Source of the DNA: Clostridium paraputrificum
GTDB lineage: Bacteria > Bacillota > Clostridia > Clostridiales > Clostridiaceae
NCBI RefSeq assembly: GCF_900447045.1
Contig: NZ_UAWH01000005.1
Location: 372,001 to 436,000 of the forward strand
DNA: 64,000 nucleotides
Reading direction: 5' to 3'
Shown: piece after piece, positions 7,121 to 15,603 of the stretch
Layout of the letters: each line of letters starts with the position of its first letter
Position numbering within the stretch: position 1 is the stretch's first letter
The notes under the pieces: generated by a model
Databases searched by the model: none
Seen by the model: the letters and a program-made list of their open reading frames with translations, nothing else
What the model was told of the DNA's origin: nothing
Program-made: the position numbers and the translations under genes

Positions 7121-9191
7121 ATCCAATAATTATTGGACGAAAGAAATTTTTTTTATTGGAGTCTTTTCAATTCTAATACTAATTTCTATATTCTATATAT
7201 TACTAGTAAAGTTAAATTTAAATCTTAATCGAAAAAAATATATAAGGTCTATATCTGAAGCACAGCTTAGTATAGTAGAAAATAAACTTGAGACAAGCAT
7301 TAAATCACTATATCTTTTATCAGATTTTATAGATATATATAGTCAGGAAACTAATAAAGATAAAAAAAATAAATTATTGAAGGATATATTAATAGATACT
7401 AAATTTTATGATATTGGATTTATTAATTTCAATGGAAATATAGTAACTGCTAATAATAGCGATATTAAAAGCAAAAGGTTTTTCAATGAGATTATAAATG
7501 GAAAAAAATATGATTTTGAATATGCATTTGATGAAGAAATTAATGAATATATATTTTACATAGCTGTACCTGTATATGAAGGAGAAAAGTTTACGGGAGT
7601 TCTTTTTGCTAAAGAGATAGTTAGTGAAATAGAAGGATATGAAAGTTATGAGGAAGATGTTAGTGAATTAGATAGATATATTATTCATTCAGATGGAACT
7701 ATTATTTATAGAGATGATTTTAGTAGTTTTGAAACTGGAGAAAATTTATTTGATGAATTAAAGAACTATAATAAGGTTAATGAAGTTTTAGATATACAAG
7801 ATAAAATAAAAGATAAGCAAAGTACAACTAACTTATTAAATTATATGGATAAAACTCAAATTCTAAGTATTTATCCTGTTAAATTGACAGAAGATTTTTA
7901 TTCTATTATATCTATTGATTCTAAATCTATTGAGAACAGTGTTATTGGTATTGAAAAAGTAAGTTTTATTTTAATAATACTATTTTTATTTTTAATAGGA
8001 TTTAGTTTATTTATATTACTAATATATAGGGAAAAAAATAAAGAATTAAAAGAAGAAAATTATAGAAAGAAAAGATTCTTATCTAATATTAGTCATGAGA
8101 TAAGAACACCAATGAATGGAGTTATTGGTTCTGTAGAACTAGCTTTAAAGAACAAAGATAATCAACAAAAATTACAGTATTATTTGAATAATACACTAAT
8201 TGCATCTAATAATTTATTAAACTTATTTGATGATTTATTAACCATGACTAAAGGAAAATTAGGTGAACTTAGACTATATGAGGAATGTGTAAGTGTTAGA
8301 GAAATAATTCAAAAGGTAAACTCAATAGTTTTACCAATTTTAGAGCAAAAGAAAAAAAGATATACCATAGATATAAGTTCTTTAGAGGATATTAGCGTAA
8401 TATGTGATGAAAACAAGATAGTACAGATATTAATTAATTTAATTATTAATTCGTCAAAGTTTACTGAAGAGAATGGAGAAATCCATTTATCTATTCAACT
8501 TAAAAAAGTTAAATCTAATAACATCGGCCAATTTGTATTTTCAGTAGAGGATAATGGAATAGGAATGACAAAAGAATTTATGCATAAGATGTTTCTTCCT
8601 TTCACTCAAGCAGATGAGTTCAATTCTAAACATAATGGTGGAGCAGGTTTAGGTTTATCAATAACAAAATCAATTGTGGATTTAATGGGGGGAGAAATTG
8701 AAGTAGAAAGTGAATTAGCCCATGGAACTAGATTTGATATTACATTACCATTAAAAATTGTAGATTCTAATTTTATAAATGCAGGTTGTTACAAAAATTT
8801 TTCTAATATAGGACAAGGCAAAAGAGTACTACTTGCTGAAGATGATGAGATAAGTAGAATTATAGAATGTGAACTTTTAAATAGTCTGGGGTTTGAGGTT
8901 GATGCTGCTATTAATGGAAAAGAGGCATATAAAAAGTTTATTGATTCAGATAAGGATTATTATGATCTTATATTAATTGACCATATAATGCCAGAAATGA
9001 ATGGTTATGAGTGCTGTAATAAAATACGTAATAGCAATCATTGGAATGCAGAAAGTATTATAATACTTGCTATGACTGCAGGTTCATTAAATAAAAGTGA
9101 GAAATTAATTAGTAAATCTGGGGTAAATGATTCTTTAACTAAGCCAATTAATAAGAATTTATTTATAGAAAAGTTAGAAAAAGTTTTTTAA
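7104..9191 (+). CDS. Hybrid sensor histidine kinase with extracytoplasmic sensor and receiver
   Basis: A 695-residue protein. There is a transmembrane segment at about 13-38, an extracellular region to about 285 resembling a Cache-type ligand sensor (VYEGEKFTGVLFAKEI, then DRYIIHSDGTIIYRDD), and a second membrane segment at about 288-315. HisKA follows with the phospho-His in SNISHEIRTPMNG. Then come the HATPase N, G1 and G2 boxes (NLIINSSKFT, DNGIGM, GGAGLGLSI) and a C-terminal receiver with D in LILIDHIMPEMNG. It lacks its own Hpt domain, which the next gene supplies. It starts inside the preceding gene, so translation is probably coupled. Confidence 0.93.
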   Translation: MNLRIKSNNYWTKEIFFIGVFSILILISIFYILLVKLNLNLNRKKYIRSISEAQLSIVENKLETSIKSLYLLSDFIDIYSQETNKDKKNKLLKDILIDTKFYDIGFINFNGNIVTANNSDIKSKRFFNEIINGKKYDFEYAFDEEINEYIFYIAVPVYEGEKFTGVLFAKEIVSEIEGYESYEEDVSELDRYIIHSDGTIIYRDDFSSFETGENLFDELKNYNKVNEVLDIQDKIKDKQSTTNLLNYMDKTQILSIYPVKLTEDFYSIISIDSKSIENSVIGIEKVSFILIILFLFLIGFSLFILLIYREKNKELKEENYRKKRFLSNISHEIRTPMNGVIGSVELALKNKDNQQKLQYYLNNTLIASNNLLNLFDDLLTMTKGKLGELRLYEECVSVREIIQKVNSIVLPILEQKKKRYTIDISSLEDISVICDENKIVQILINLIINSSKFTEENGEIHLSIQLKKVKSNNIGQFVFSVEDNGIGMTKEFMHKMFLPFTQADEFNSKHNGGAGLGLSITKSIVDLMGGEIEVESELAHGTRFDITLPLKIVDSNFINAGCYKNFSNIGQGKRVLLAEDDEISRIIECELLNSLGFEVDAAINGKEAYKKFIDSDKDYYDLILIDHIMPEMNGYECCNKIRNSNHWNAESIIILAMTAGSLNKSEKLISKSGVNDSLTKPINKNLFIEKLEKVF

Positions 9192-9224
9192 TAAACATTT
9201 AGGTATAATTGAGGGGAATGAATA

Positions 9225-9581
9225 ATGAAATTTAGATTTATATGTTATACAGATGCAATGATAAGATTACAAGGAGATAATGTACTGTTTTTTAATTTGT
9301 TGAAAAAGTTTAGTGAGAGTTATGTGGAGTATATAAAGAGGATAGAATTTTTAATTAATAATTCAGATTATATGGAGGCATATGAAGTTGTGCATTTAAT
9401 TAAGGGAACTGCTGCTAATTTAAGTATGAAAAGTTTAGAGGTGGTAAGTGAAAAACTTTGTTATGCGTTAAGTGATGCAGATGAAGTTGCTATTGAAAGT
9501 TATTTAGTTAAGTTTAAAAGAGAGTTCCAGTATGTTTTGGATGAAATAAAGGAGTATTTAAGTGTTGGAGGTGACTTATGA
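9225..9581 (+). CDS. Stand-alone Hpt phosphotransfer protein
   Basis: A 118-residue all-helical protein. It has the Hpt signature HLIKGTAANLS with phospho-accepting H57, preceded by the helix MEAYEVVH and followed by LEVVSEKL. It would relay phosphate from the hybrid kinase receiver to the response regulators on either side. ATG follows GAGGGG by about 8 bases. The stop overlaps the next start (ATGA), which fits a tightly coupled operon. Confidence 0.85.
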   Translation: MKFRFICYTDAMIRLQGDNVLFFNLLKKFSESYVEYIKRIEFLINNSDYMEAYEVVHLIKGTAANLSMKSLEVVSEKLCYALSDADEVAIESYLVKFKREFQYVLDEIKEYLSVGGDL

Positions 9582-10357
9582 AGAATGTTTTGTTTTTGCT
9601 AAATAACTTACATGGGTATGTACATATAATTCGTGAATTAATGGACTCTAATATTAATGTTAATATAATTAGCGCTTATAATACTCAGATTATTTCAGCT
9701 TTACCTAAGGATTTTTATGAAATAATAATTGTTGAAGATATTAATGAAAATAATTTTTCGCTTAACTGTGCCAAATTATTAAAAAGAACATGTAAAGAAA
9801 GTGATATAATACTAATTTCTGATAATAAGGAAGCTTACTTAGATACAGAAATATTAAAAATAATATCTAAAAAGTTTTTCTTAGAGAGGTATAGAAAAGT
9901 ATTAGAGTCATGTAAAGTTAAATTAGTAGAGAATATTAATAATTCTAAGATAGAAGTTAATAAATCCATTGAAGAAAATAAGAATATTATTATAGTTGAT
10001 GATGATTCAATCTCATTAGCTATATTAGATAATATTCTAACTATAGAAGGATATAATGTAGAGCATTTTGACTCAGCAAATGATGCTATAAGATATATAA
10101 GTTTTATTGAAAATAGTAAAAAGAAAGTAGATTTATTTATATTAGACTTAATTATGCCTAATATAGATGGTTTTAAACTATTAAAGAAAATACGAGAATA
10201 TAATAATTTTAGAAATATTCCAATATTAATTGTGTCATCAATAAGTGATAAAAGAGTGGTAGCGCAAGCGGCTAAATATGGGGTAAGTGGATATATATTA
10301 AAACCGTTTAATAGAATTGATGTTAAAAGGAAAGTAAAGTCTGTAATATATCAATAG
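9578..10357 (+). CDS. Double-receiver response regulator, first receiver degenerate
   Basis: A 259-residue protein. Residues 135-258 are a clear receiver: acidic pocket VDDDS at 140-144, phospho-acceptor D190 in LFILDLIMPNIDG, the Ser in IVSSISD and the switch Lys in YILKPFNR. Residues 1-110 look like a decayed receiver (IIIVED near 50, LISD near 80) without a normal acidic pocket. There is no output domain, so it probably acts by protein contacts or as a phosphate sink in the relay. Last gene of the operon. Confidence 0.85.
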   Translation: MKNVLFLLNNLHGYVHIIRELMDSNINVNIISAYNTQIISALPKDFYEIIIVEDINENNFSLNCAKLLKRTCKESDIILISDNKEAYLDTEILKIISKKFFLERYRKVLESCKVKLVENINNSKIEVNKSIEENKNIIIVDDDSISLAILDNILTIEGYNVEHFDSANDAIRYISFIENSKKKVDLFILDLIMPNIDGFKLLKKIREYNNFRNIPILIVSSISDKRVVAQAAKYGVSGYILKPFNRIDVKRKVKSVIYQ

Positions 10358-10364
10358 ATTTAAT

Positions 10365-10395
10365 AAAAGGGGTAGTTTAATACTACTCCTTTTAT
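10365..10395 (+). terminator. Terminator of the phosphorelay operon
   Basis: AAAAGGGGTAGT pairs with ACTACTCCTTTT across a 5-nt loop (one G-U pair), just after the stop at 10357. The U-run is within the stem arm, so termination may be moderate. Confidence 0.7.
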
Positions 10396-10473
10396 AGTAA
10401 GTATATAAATGATATAATCTCTATGTAAATATTTACTTTGTGTTTATAGCAAAAGATAATAGGGGGTAATAAT

Positions 10474-13257
10474 ATGAGGGAAAAAACTAGCGAAGATAGT
10501 ATCTATAATTTTATTACTAACGTCTGTAGAGAACAGGAAAGAAAAAATGGAATTATAACTGGTTGTGATACCAATTATATTGCAGAGGGTATGAAGTTAA
10601 AAAGGTCCAATGTAAGTGCCGTTTTAAATAAGTTATGTAGAGAAGAGAAACTAATAAAAATAAAAGGGAAACCTGTTATCTATAAAATAACTGAAGAATC
10701 ATTAATTGAAAATAAGTTAGATAAAATTCATGTAGATGAAGTTTCTGTATTTGATGAATTAATTGGAAGTGAAGAAAGTTTAAAGGGATGTATTTTACAA
10801 GCTAAAGCAGCTATAATGTATCCCCCAAGGGGATTACATACTTTGTTGCTTGGAGAAACAGGGGTAGGGAAGACACTATTTGCAGAAACAATATATAAGT
10901 ATGCTAAATCAACTAAAGTATTAGATGAAGAAGCTCCTTTCATTTCTTTTAACTGTGCTGATTATGCAAACAATCCTCAATTATTACTCTCTTATTTATT
11001 TGGTGTAAAAAAAGGAACATATACAGGAGCGAATGAAGATAGAAAGGGGATTGTAGAAAAGGCAAATGGAGGAATACTATTTTTAGATGAAATTCATAGA
11101 TTACCTCCAGAAGGGCAAGAAGTTTTATTCTATCTAATTGATAAGGGGGAGTACCGTCCTTTAGGAGAGGTAGAAAAATATAAAAAGGTTGATTTGCTAA
11201 TTATATGTGCAACAACTGAAAAGAAAGAGAAAGTTTTATTAAGTACATTTAGTAGAAGAATACCTATGACTATTGCCATACCATCTCTTACAGAAAGAAC
11301 ATATAAAGAAAGATTTAAGTTAATAAGTGAATCATTTTATATGGAAGCAAAGAGAGTTAATAGAGAGGTAGTAGTAACGCCTGAAGCTATAAAAAGCCTT
11401 TTATTATACAATTGTACAGGAAATGTTGGACAACTTATGAATGATATTCAGCTTGGTTGTGCTAATGCCTTTTTAAGCAGTATGGTAAATAGAAATAAAG
11501 AGATAGTAGTAGATATTAATCAATTCCCTAATCATGTAAAGATGGGAATATTAAATTATAAATCAAATAAAAAAGAAATAGATAAAATAGTTATTGAAAA
11601 GAGTTTATTTAAGTTTACAAGGGATAGAGAAAAGCCAATTGAAACTATAAGAGAATCGGAAGATAGTCTTATTACATTATATAACAATCTCGAAAATCGT
11701 ATGGAACAGCTTAAGAATAGAGGCTTAAATAAAAATGATATATATATGATTATGAGCATGGATATAGATAAATATTTTAAAAATTATATATATAAAATTT
11801 CTACAGATATTAATAAAGAAGAAATATCTAAGATTGTAGATGGTGTTCTTATAAAGATGGTAGAAGATTTTATGGAATGTGTAGGAATAAGATTAAAGAG
11901 GGTATTCACAAAGCAAATATTTTATAGTCTGTGTCTTCATATTAGTACTTCTATTGAAAGAATTAAGCAAGGAAGATTTATTGTTAATCATAAGTTACAA
12001 GAAATACAAACAAATCATAGTAAAGAATTTGAAATATCCTTAGAGTTGGCGCACAACATAGAAAAGGTATATGAGATTAGTATTCCTAAGGATGAGGTTG
12101 CTTTTATAACAATGTTTATAACTGAAGAATATACCAATAGTAATGAATATATAGATAATAAGCCAAGAGTGCTTATTGCTATGCATGGAGAGAGTACAGC
12201 AACATCTATGAAAAATGTTGTTAATAGGTTACTTGGGAGCAATAATACTTATTCGTATGATATGGATTTAGATAAATCTACAAAGGAAGCTTATGAAGAG
12301 ATAAAAGAAATAGTTAGAAATATCGATGAAGGTTCAGGAGTAATTCTTTTAGTTGATATGGGATCTTTAGATAGGTTCGGAGATTTAATTTATAGTGAAA
12401 CTGGAATAAAGGTTAAAGTGATAAATATGGTAAGTACTCTTATTGCCATAGAAGTTGCAAGAAAAGCACTGATCAATAATGATATTGAAGAAATATATAG
12501 GGAAACTATTGATAATATTAAATATACATTTAGCTATGATGATACAAATTATAATAGGCATGAATATAAGAAAGAGAATATAATAGTTACTTTGTGCATT
12601 ACTGGCGAAGGCGCTGCAGTTAAGCTTAAGAGCATGATAGAAAATAATAAGGTAGTTAATGATAAAAACATTGATATTTATGCTATGTCTATACTAGATA
12701 GAGAAGATATGTTAATTAAGATAAAAAGACTTTCTAATGAAAAAAATATTATAGCTATTGTAGGGAGTATAAATCCAGATATATATGGAATACCATTTGT
12801 TCCATCAAGTGAATTATTTAGTAATAAAGGATTTAATAAAATAGAAAAACTTATTGATATGGAGTCTTCTAAGTTTACATCTGTAAATAAAGATAAAGAT
12901 GATGCAGAAGATATGTGTGGCAAAATAATTGAGGCATTTAAAGGTGAAATAAAAACTTATGATTTAGCTTCTACTAAAGATGAGCTAATTCAATTTATTT
13001 ATAATGTCGAAGAAAAGTTTGGATTAACTCTGAATTTAGATACCATAGTAGGTGCCATAATGCATATGATATCTAGCATTGATAGAATTAAACTTGGGGA
13101 ACATGTGGAAAAGTATATAGCTATAGATAAACTTTCAATAGATAAAGAAGAGATAAGTAAAATAAAAGAAATTTTAAAGCCCATAGAAAAGAAATGTGAT
13201 ATGGAATTTGTTGATGATGAAATTTATTATGTATACACATTAATTAAAAACCTATAG
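10474..13257 (+). CDS. LevR/ManR-type PTS-regulated sigma-54 activator
   Basis: A 927-residue protein. An N-terminal winged HTH (residues 12-70) is followed by an AAA+ sigma-54 interaction domain (about 90-330): Walker A GETGVGKT, the sigma-54 loop as GTYTGA (usually GAFTGA), and Walker B ILFLDEIHR. The remainder has two PRD domains (His in LHISTSIERIKQG near 490 and in MISSIDRIKLGEH near 870), an EIIA-mannose-like domain (VLIAMHGESTATS, near 565) and an EIIB-like stretch. Phosphorylation by HPr and the PTS sets its activity. It lies directly before the PTS operon it should activate, which has a matching -24/-12 promoter. ATG after AGGGGG. Confidence 0.93.
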   Translation: MREKTSEDSIYNFITNVCREQERKNGIITGCDTNYIAEGMKLKRSNVSAVLNKLCREEKLIKIKGKPVIYKITEESLIENKLDKIHVDEVSVFDELIGSEESLKGCILQAKAAIMYPPRGLHTLLLGETGVGKTLFAETIYKYAKSTKVLDEEAPFISFNCADYANNPQLLLSYLFGVKKGTYTGANEDRKGIVEKANGGILFLDEIHRLPPEGQEVLFYLIDKGEYRPLGEVEKYKKVDLLIICATTEKKEKVLLSTFSRRIPMTIAIPSLTERTYKERFKLISESFYMEAKRVNREVVVTPEAIKSLLLYNCTGNVGQLMNDIQLGCANAFLSSMVNRNKEIVVDINQFPNHVKMGILNYKSNKKEIDKIVIEKSLFKFTRDREKPIETIRESEDSLITLYNNLENRMEQLKNRGLNKNDIYMIMSMDIDKYFKNYIYKISTDINKEEISKIVDGVLIKMVEDFMECVGIRLKRVFTKQIFYSLCLHISTSIERIKQGRFIVNHKLQEIQTNHSKEFEISLELAHNIEKVYEISIPKDEVAFITMFITEEYTNSNEYIDNKPRVLIAMHGESTATSMKNVVNRLLGSNNTYSYDMDLDKSTKEAYEEIKEIVRNIDEGSGVILLVDMGSLDRFGDLIYSETGIKVKVINMVSTLIAIEVARKALINNDIEEIYRETIDNIKYTFSYDDTNYNRHEYKKENIIVTLCITGEGAAVKLKSMIENNKVVNDKNIDIYAMSILDREDMLIKIKRLSNEKNIIAIVGSINPDIYGIPFVPSSELFSNKGFNKIEKLIDMESSKFTSVNKDKDDAEDMCGKIIEAFKGEIKTYDLASTKDELIQFIYNVEEKFGLTLNLDTIVGAIMHMISSIDRIKLGEHVEKYIAIDKLSIDKEEISKIKEILKPIEKKCDMEFVDDEIYYVYTLIKNL

Positions 13258-13260
13258 TAT

Positions 13261-13308
13261 ATGTGTATAAAATAATGTGTATATTTAAAATTGTGATGTG
13301 TATATTTA
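13261..13308 (+). promoter_or_regulatory. Three direct repeats, candidate upstream activator sites
   Basis: ATGTGTATA at 13261 and ATGTGTATATTTA at 13275 and 13296. A related inverted copy, ATGTATACACAT, sits in the end of the activator gene near 13229. They lie about 130-180 bases before the sigma-54 promoter, where enhancer sites for LevR-type proteins are expected. The assignment is inferred from spacing and repetition. Confidence 0.55.
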
Positions 13309-13367
13309 GGGGTTAATCAGTATAATTAGGAAAGCATGTGAAATTAATAAAAAATATTAATATTTAG

Positions 13368-13403
13368 AGATGTTGTAAATACAAGGGTTACAGCATCTTT
13401 TTT
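13368..13403 (+). terminator. Terminator of the sigma-54 activator gene
   Basis: AGATGTTGTAA pairs with TTACAGCATCT (one G-U), followed by seven T. It separates the activator transcript from the PTS operon. Confidence 0.8.
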
Positions 13404-13440
13404 TATTTTTATATAAGAAAAATAAAGCAGTAGAAGTGTA

Positions 13441-13456
13441 TGGCATGGATATTGCT
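13441..13456 (+). promoter_or_regulatory. Sigma-54 (-24/-12) promoter of the PTS operon
   Basis: TGGCATGGATATTGCT has the invariant GG and GC exactly 10 bases apart and matches TGGCAC-N5-TTGC in all but one position. It lies 54 bases before the IIB start codon and downstream of a sigma-54 activator gene. Confidence 0.88.
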
Positions 13457-13509
13457 ATATAAAAGTAATGTAAATGATATCATTAACGTTTGGTTTGGAG
13501 GAATTATAA

Positions 13510-13815
13510 ATGAAAATTTTATTGGTTTGTGCAGCTGGAATGTCTACAAGTTTAGTAAAGAAAAAAATTGTTGCTGCTTTTGGTCCAGAAGAAGAAGGAT
13601 GGACAATAAATGCAGAAGCATATGAAAAACTAGAATCAGTAATAAAAGATTACGATGCTATATTACTAGGACCACAAATTGCTTATAAAAAAGATCAACT
13701 TTTAGAAATAGCTAACAATTACAATAAGCCACTTAGTACAATAAGCCCAGTTGATTATGGTATGGGCAATGGAGCTAATATATTAAAACAAATTAAGAAA
13801 ATGATTAATAAATAG
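13510..13815 (+). CDS. celA: PTS lactose/cellobiose-family component IIB
   Basis: A 101-residue cytoplasmic protein. The phosphocysteine loop is at the N-terminus (LLVCAAGMSTSLVKKK, Cys8), as in cellobiose EIIB. It takes phosphate from IIA and passes it to the sugar during import through IIC. GGAG precedes the ATG by 9 bases. It is the first gene of the sigma-54 operon IIB-IIC-IIA-GH3-GH1. The exact sugar (cellobiose, gentiobiose or another beta-glucoside) cannot be told from the sequence, so the symbol is by family. Confidence 0.92.
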   Translation: MKILLVCAAGMSTSLVKKKIVAAFGPEEEGWTINAEAYEKLESVIKDYDAILLGPQIAYKKDQLLEIANNYNKPLSTISPVDYGMGNGANILKQIKKMINK

Positions 13816-13840
13816 TCTTATATGATAGGAGGAAATAGAA

Positions 13841-15166
13841 ATGAATAGTTTTATGGAAAAATTAGAAAATGGGTTGAATAAATATTTAATGCCATTAGCA
13901 GACAAAATAAATAGAAATAAAGTAATGACAGCAATTAAAGAAGGGATGATGTCTTCATTACCTGTAACGCTAATAGCATCAGTAGCACTTATCTTAAGTA
14001 ATTTTCCATTCTTAAGTGATTTTGCACCAAGCGTAGATGCTATATTAAAGAAGATATTTGCACCTATAAGTCCTGTTACATTGGGGTTACTAGCAATATA
14101 TGTAATTGTAGGTACAGCAAGAAGTTATTCCAAGCAAAAAGATATAGATCCACTTTATGGTATTATGTGTGCTTTAGCTTCATTTTTATTAGTAACTCCA
14201 TTTACAGCAGTTTCAGATGTAGTTGTAAATGGTGAAACTATTAAAGGGGCAATTGTAAATGGACTTATTCCAACTAATGTATTAGGAGCATCAGGTGTGT
14301 TCCCAGCATTATTAATTACTTTTATATCAATAAGCGTTTTAGCATATCTGCATAACAAAGATTTTACAATAAAAATGCCAGACTCAGTTCCTGAAAATGT
14401 AGCAAAACCATTCTTATCAATTATTCCATTTGGTGGTGCTATATTAGTTGCACTTGCTATTAGATTAATATTTGAAATGACTTCATTTGGTACATTACAA
14501 AACTGTGTTGATACAATTATTACAAAACCATTCTTAAGTTTTGGTAATAACATATGGGTATTCTTATTTATACTTATCGTAGCTCAAGTACTTTGGTTCT
14601 TTGGAATTCATGGAACAAACTTAGTTTTAAATACTGTATGGCAACCAATTGCAATGGTAGCAATGGCAGCAAATTTAGAAGCATTTAATGCAGGAGAACC
14701 ATTACCATATGTTTTAACAGCAGCATTTACTTGTTTTACAGGACAAGCTAAATTATCAGAAATAGTTGCTTTATGTGTTGTAGGTAAGTCAAAACAATCA
14801 AAGACTATAGGTAAATTATCATTAGTACCAGCACTATTCAATATACACGAGCCATTTGTATTTGGTTTACCAGTAATCATGAATACTACATTAATGCTTC
14901 CATGGATATTTGTTGAAGCACTACAAGCGGGATTAGCATATTTATTAGTAATTTTAACAGGAGCAATTCCAATATTCCAAGCACCATGGACTTGTCCTCC
15001 AATTATACAACAATTAATTGCAACTAACTTTAATCCTTGGTCTGTAGTTATAACAATAGCAACTTTTGCATTAGGATTTGTTATATGGATACCATTCATG
15101 AAATTATTAGATAAGCAATACTTAGCAGCTGAAAAAGAACAAGAAACTTCAGGAGACTCTGTATAA
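13841..15166 (+). CDS. celB: PTS lactose/cellobiose-family permease component IIC
   Basis: A 441-residue membrane protein with about 10 hydrophobic segments. The hallmark NIHEPFVFGLPVIMN loop of the EIIC lactose/cellobiose family (sugar-binding Glu) is near residue 330, and WFFGIHGTNLV near 250 is also typical. It forms the transport channel. It lies 25 bases after IIB and has an AGGAGG site. The length is normal for the family. Confidence 0.93.
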   Translation: MNSFMEKLENGLNKYLMPLADKINRNKVMTAIKEGMMSSLPVTLIASVALILSNFPFLSDFAPSVDAILKKIFAPISPVTLGLLAIYVIVGTARSYSKQKDIDPLYGIMCALASFLLVTPFTAVSDVVVNGETIKGAIVNGLIPTNVLGASGVFPALLITFISISVLAYLHNKDFTIKMPDSVPENVAKPFLSIIPFGGAILVALAIRLIFEMTSFGTLQNCVDTIITKPFLSFGNNIWVFLFILIVAQVLWFFGIHGTNLVLNTVWQPIAMVAMAANLEAFNAGEPLPYVLTAAFTCFTGQAKLSEIVALCVVGKSKQSKTIGKLSLVPALFNIHEPFVFGLPVIMNTTLMLPWIFVEALQAGLAYLLVILTGAIPIFQAPWTCPPIIQQLIATNFNPWSVVITIATFALGFVIWIPFMKLLDKQYLAAEKEQETSGDSV

Positions 15167-15199
15167 CCGCAAAACTGTTTAGAACAAGGAGAAAATATA

Positions 15200-15508
15200 A
15201 TGGATCAAGAATTAATAGCACTAAATTTAATATCAAACTCTGGAACAGCAAGAACAAAGGCATTTGAAGCACTTCACAAGGCAAGAGAAGGAAAATATGA
15301 AGAAGCTAAAATTTTATTAAAAGAATCTGAAGAAAGTTCTTTACTTGCCCATAATGCACAAACCGAGTTATTACAAGCAGAGGCGAATGGAGATAATTCT
15401 AATTACAGTATTATTATGGTTCATGCTCAAGATCATTTAATGACATCCATTTTAGCTAAAGAGTTAATAGAAGAGATGGTAACAATGTATAAAGAATTGA
15501 AAAAATAA
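15200..15508 (+). CDS. celC: PTS lactose/cellobiose-family component IIA
   Basis: A 102-residue helical protein. It has the family pattern LISNSGTARTKAFEAL at the N-terminus, AHNAQTELLQAEANGD in the middle and the phospho-His region MVHAQDHLMT near residue 75. It forms trimers in known homologues and accepts phosphate from HPr. AAGGAG precedes the ATG. It is followed by a long intercistronic stem. Confidence 0.93.
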   Translation: MDQELIALNLISNSGTARTKAFEALHKAREGKYEEAKILLKESEESSLLAHNAQTELLQAEANGDNSNYSIIMVHAQDHLMTSILAKELIEEMVTMYKELKK

Positions 15509-15515
15509 AATAACT

Positions 15516-15567
15516 TTAAGGGGTAGAACTACATTTCAAAAAATTTAATGTAATTTCTATTCCTTAA
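15516..15567 (+). promoter_or_regulatory. Intercistronic long stem-loop between IIA and GH3
   Basis: TTAAGGGGTAGAACTACATT (15516-15535) pairs with 15547-15567 through G-U pairs and one bulge; the loop is about 11 nt. No U-run follows. Likely roles are RNA processing or 3'-end protection of the PTS segment, giving unequal expression along the operon. Confidence 0.6.
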
Positions 15568-15603
15568 AAGGCTATATAAATAAATATTTAAGGCGGTGTA
15601 GCA

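Noticed and set aside
14155-15099. Long antisense open frames (132 and 163 codons) within the PTS IIC gene
   Set aside because: They lie opposite a clear family member and have no ribosome site or recognisable fold; low-GC genes with biased third positions give such shadows.
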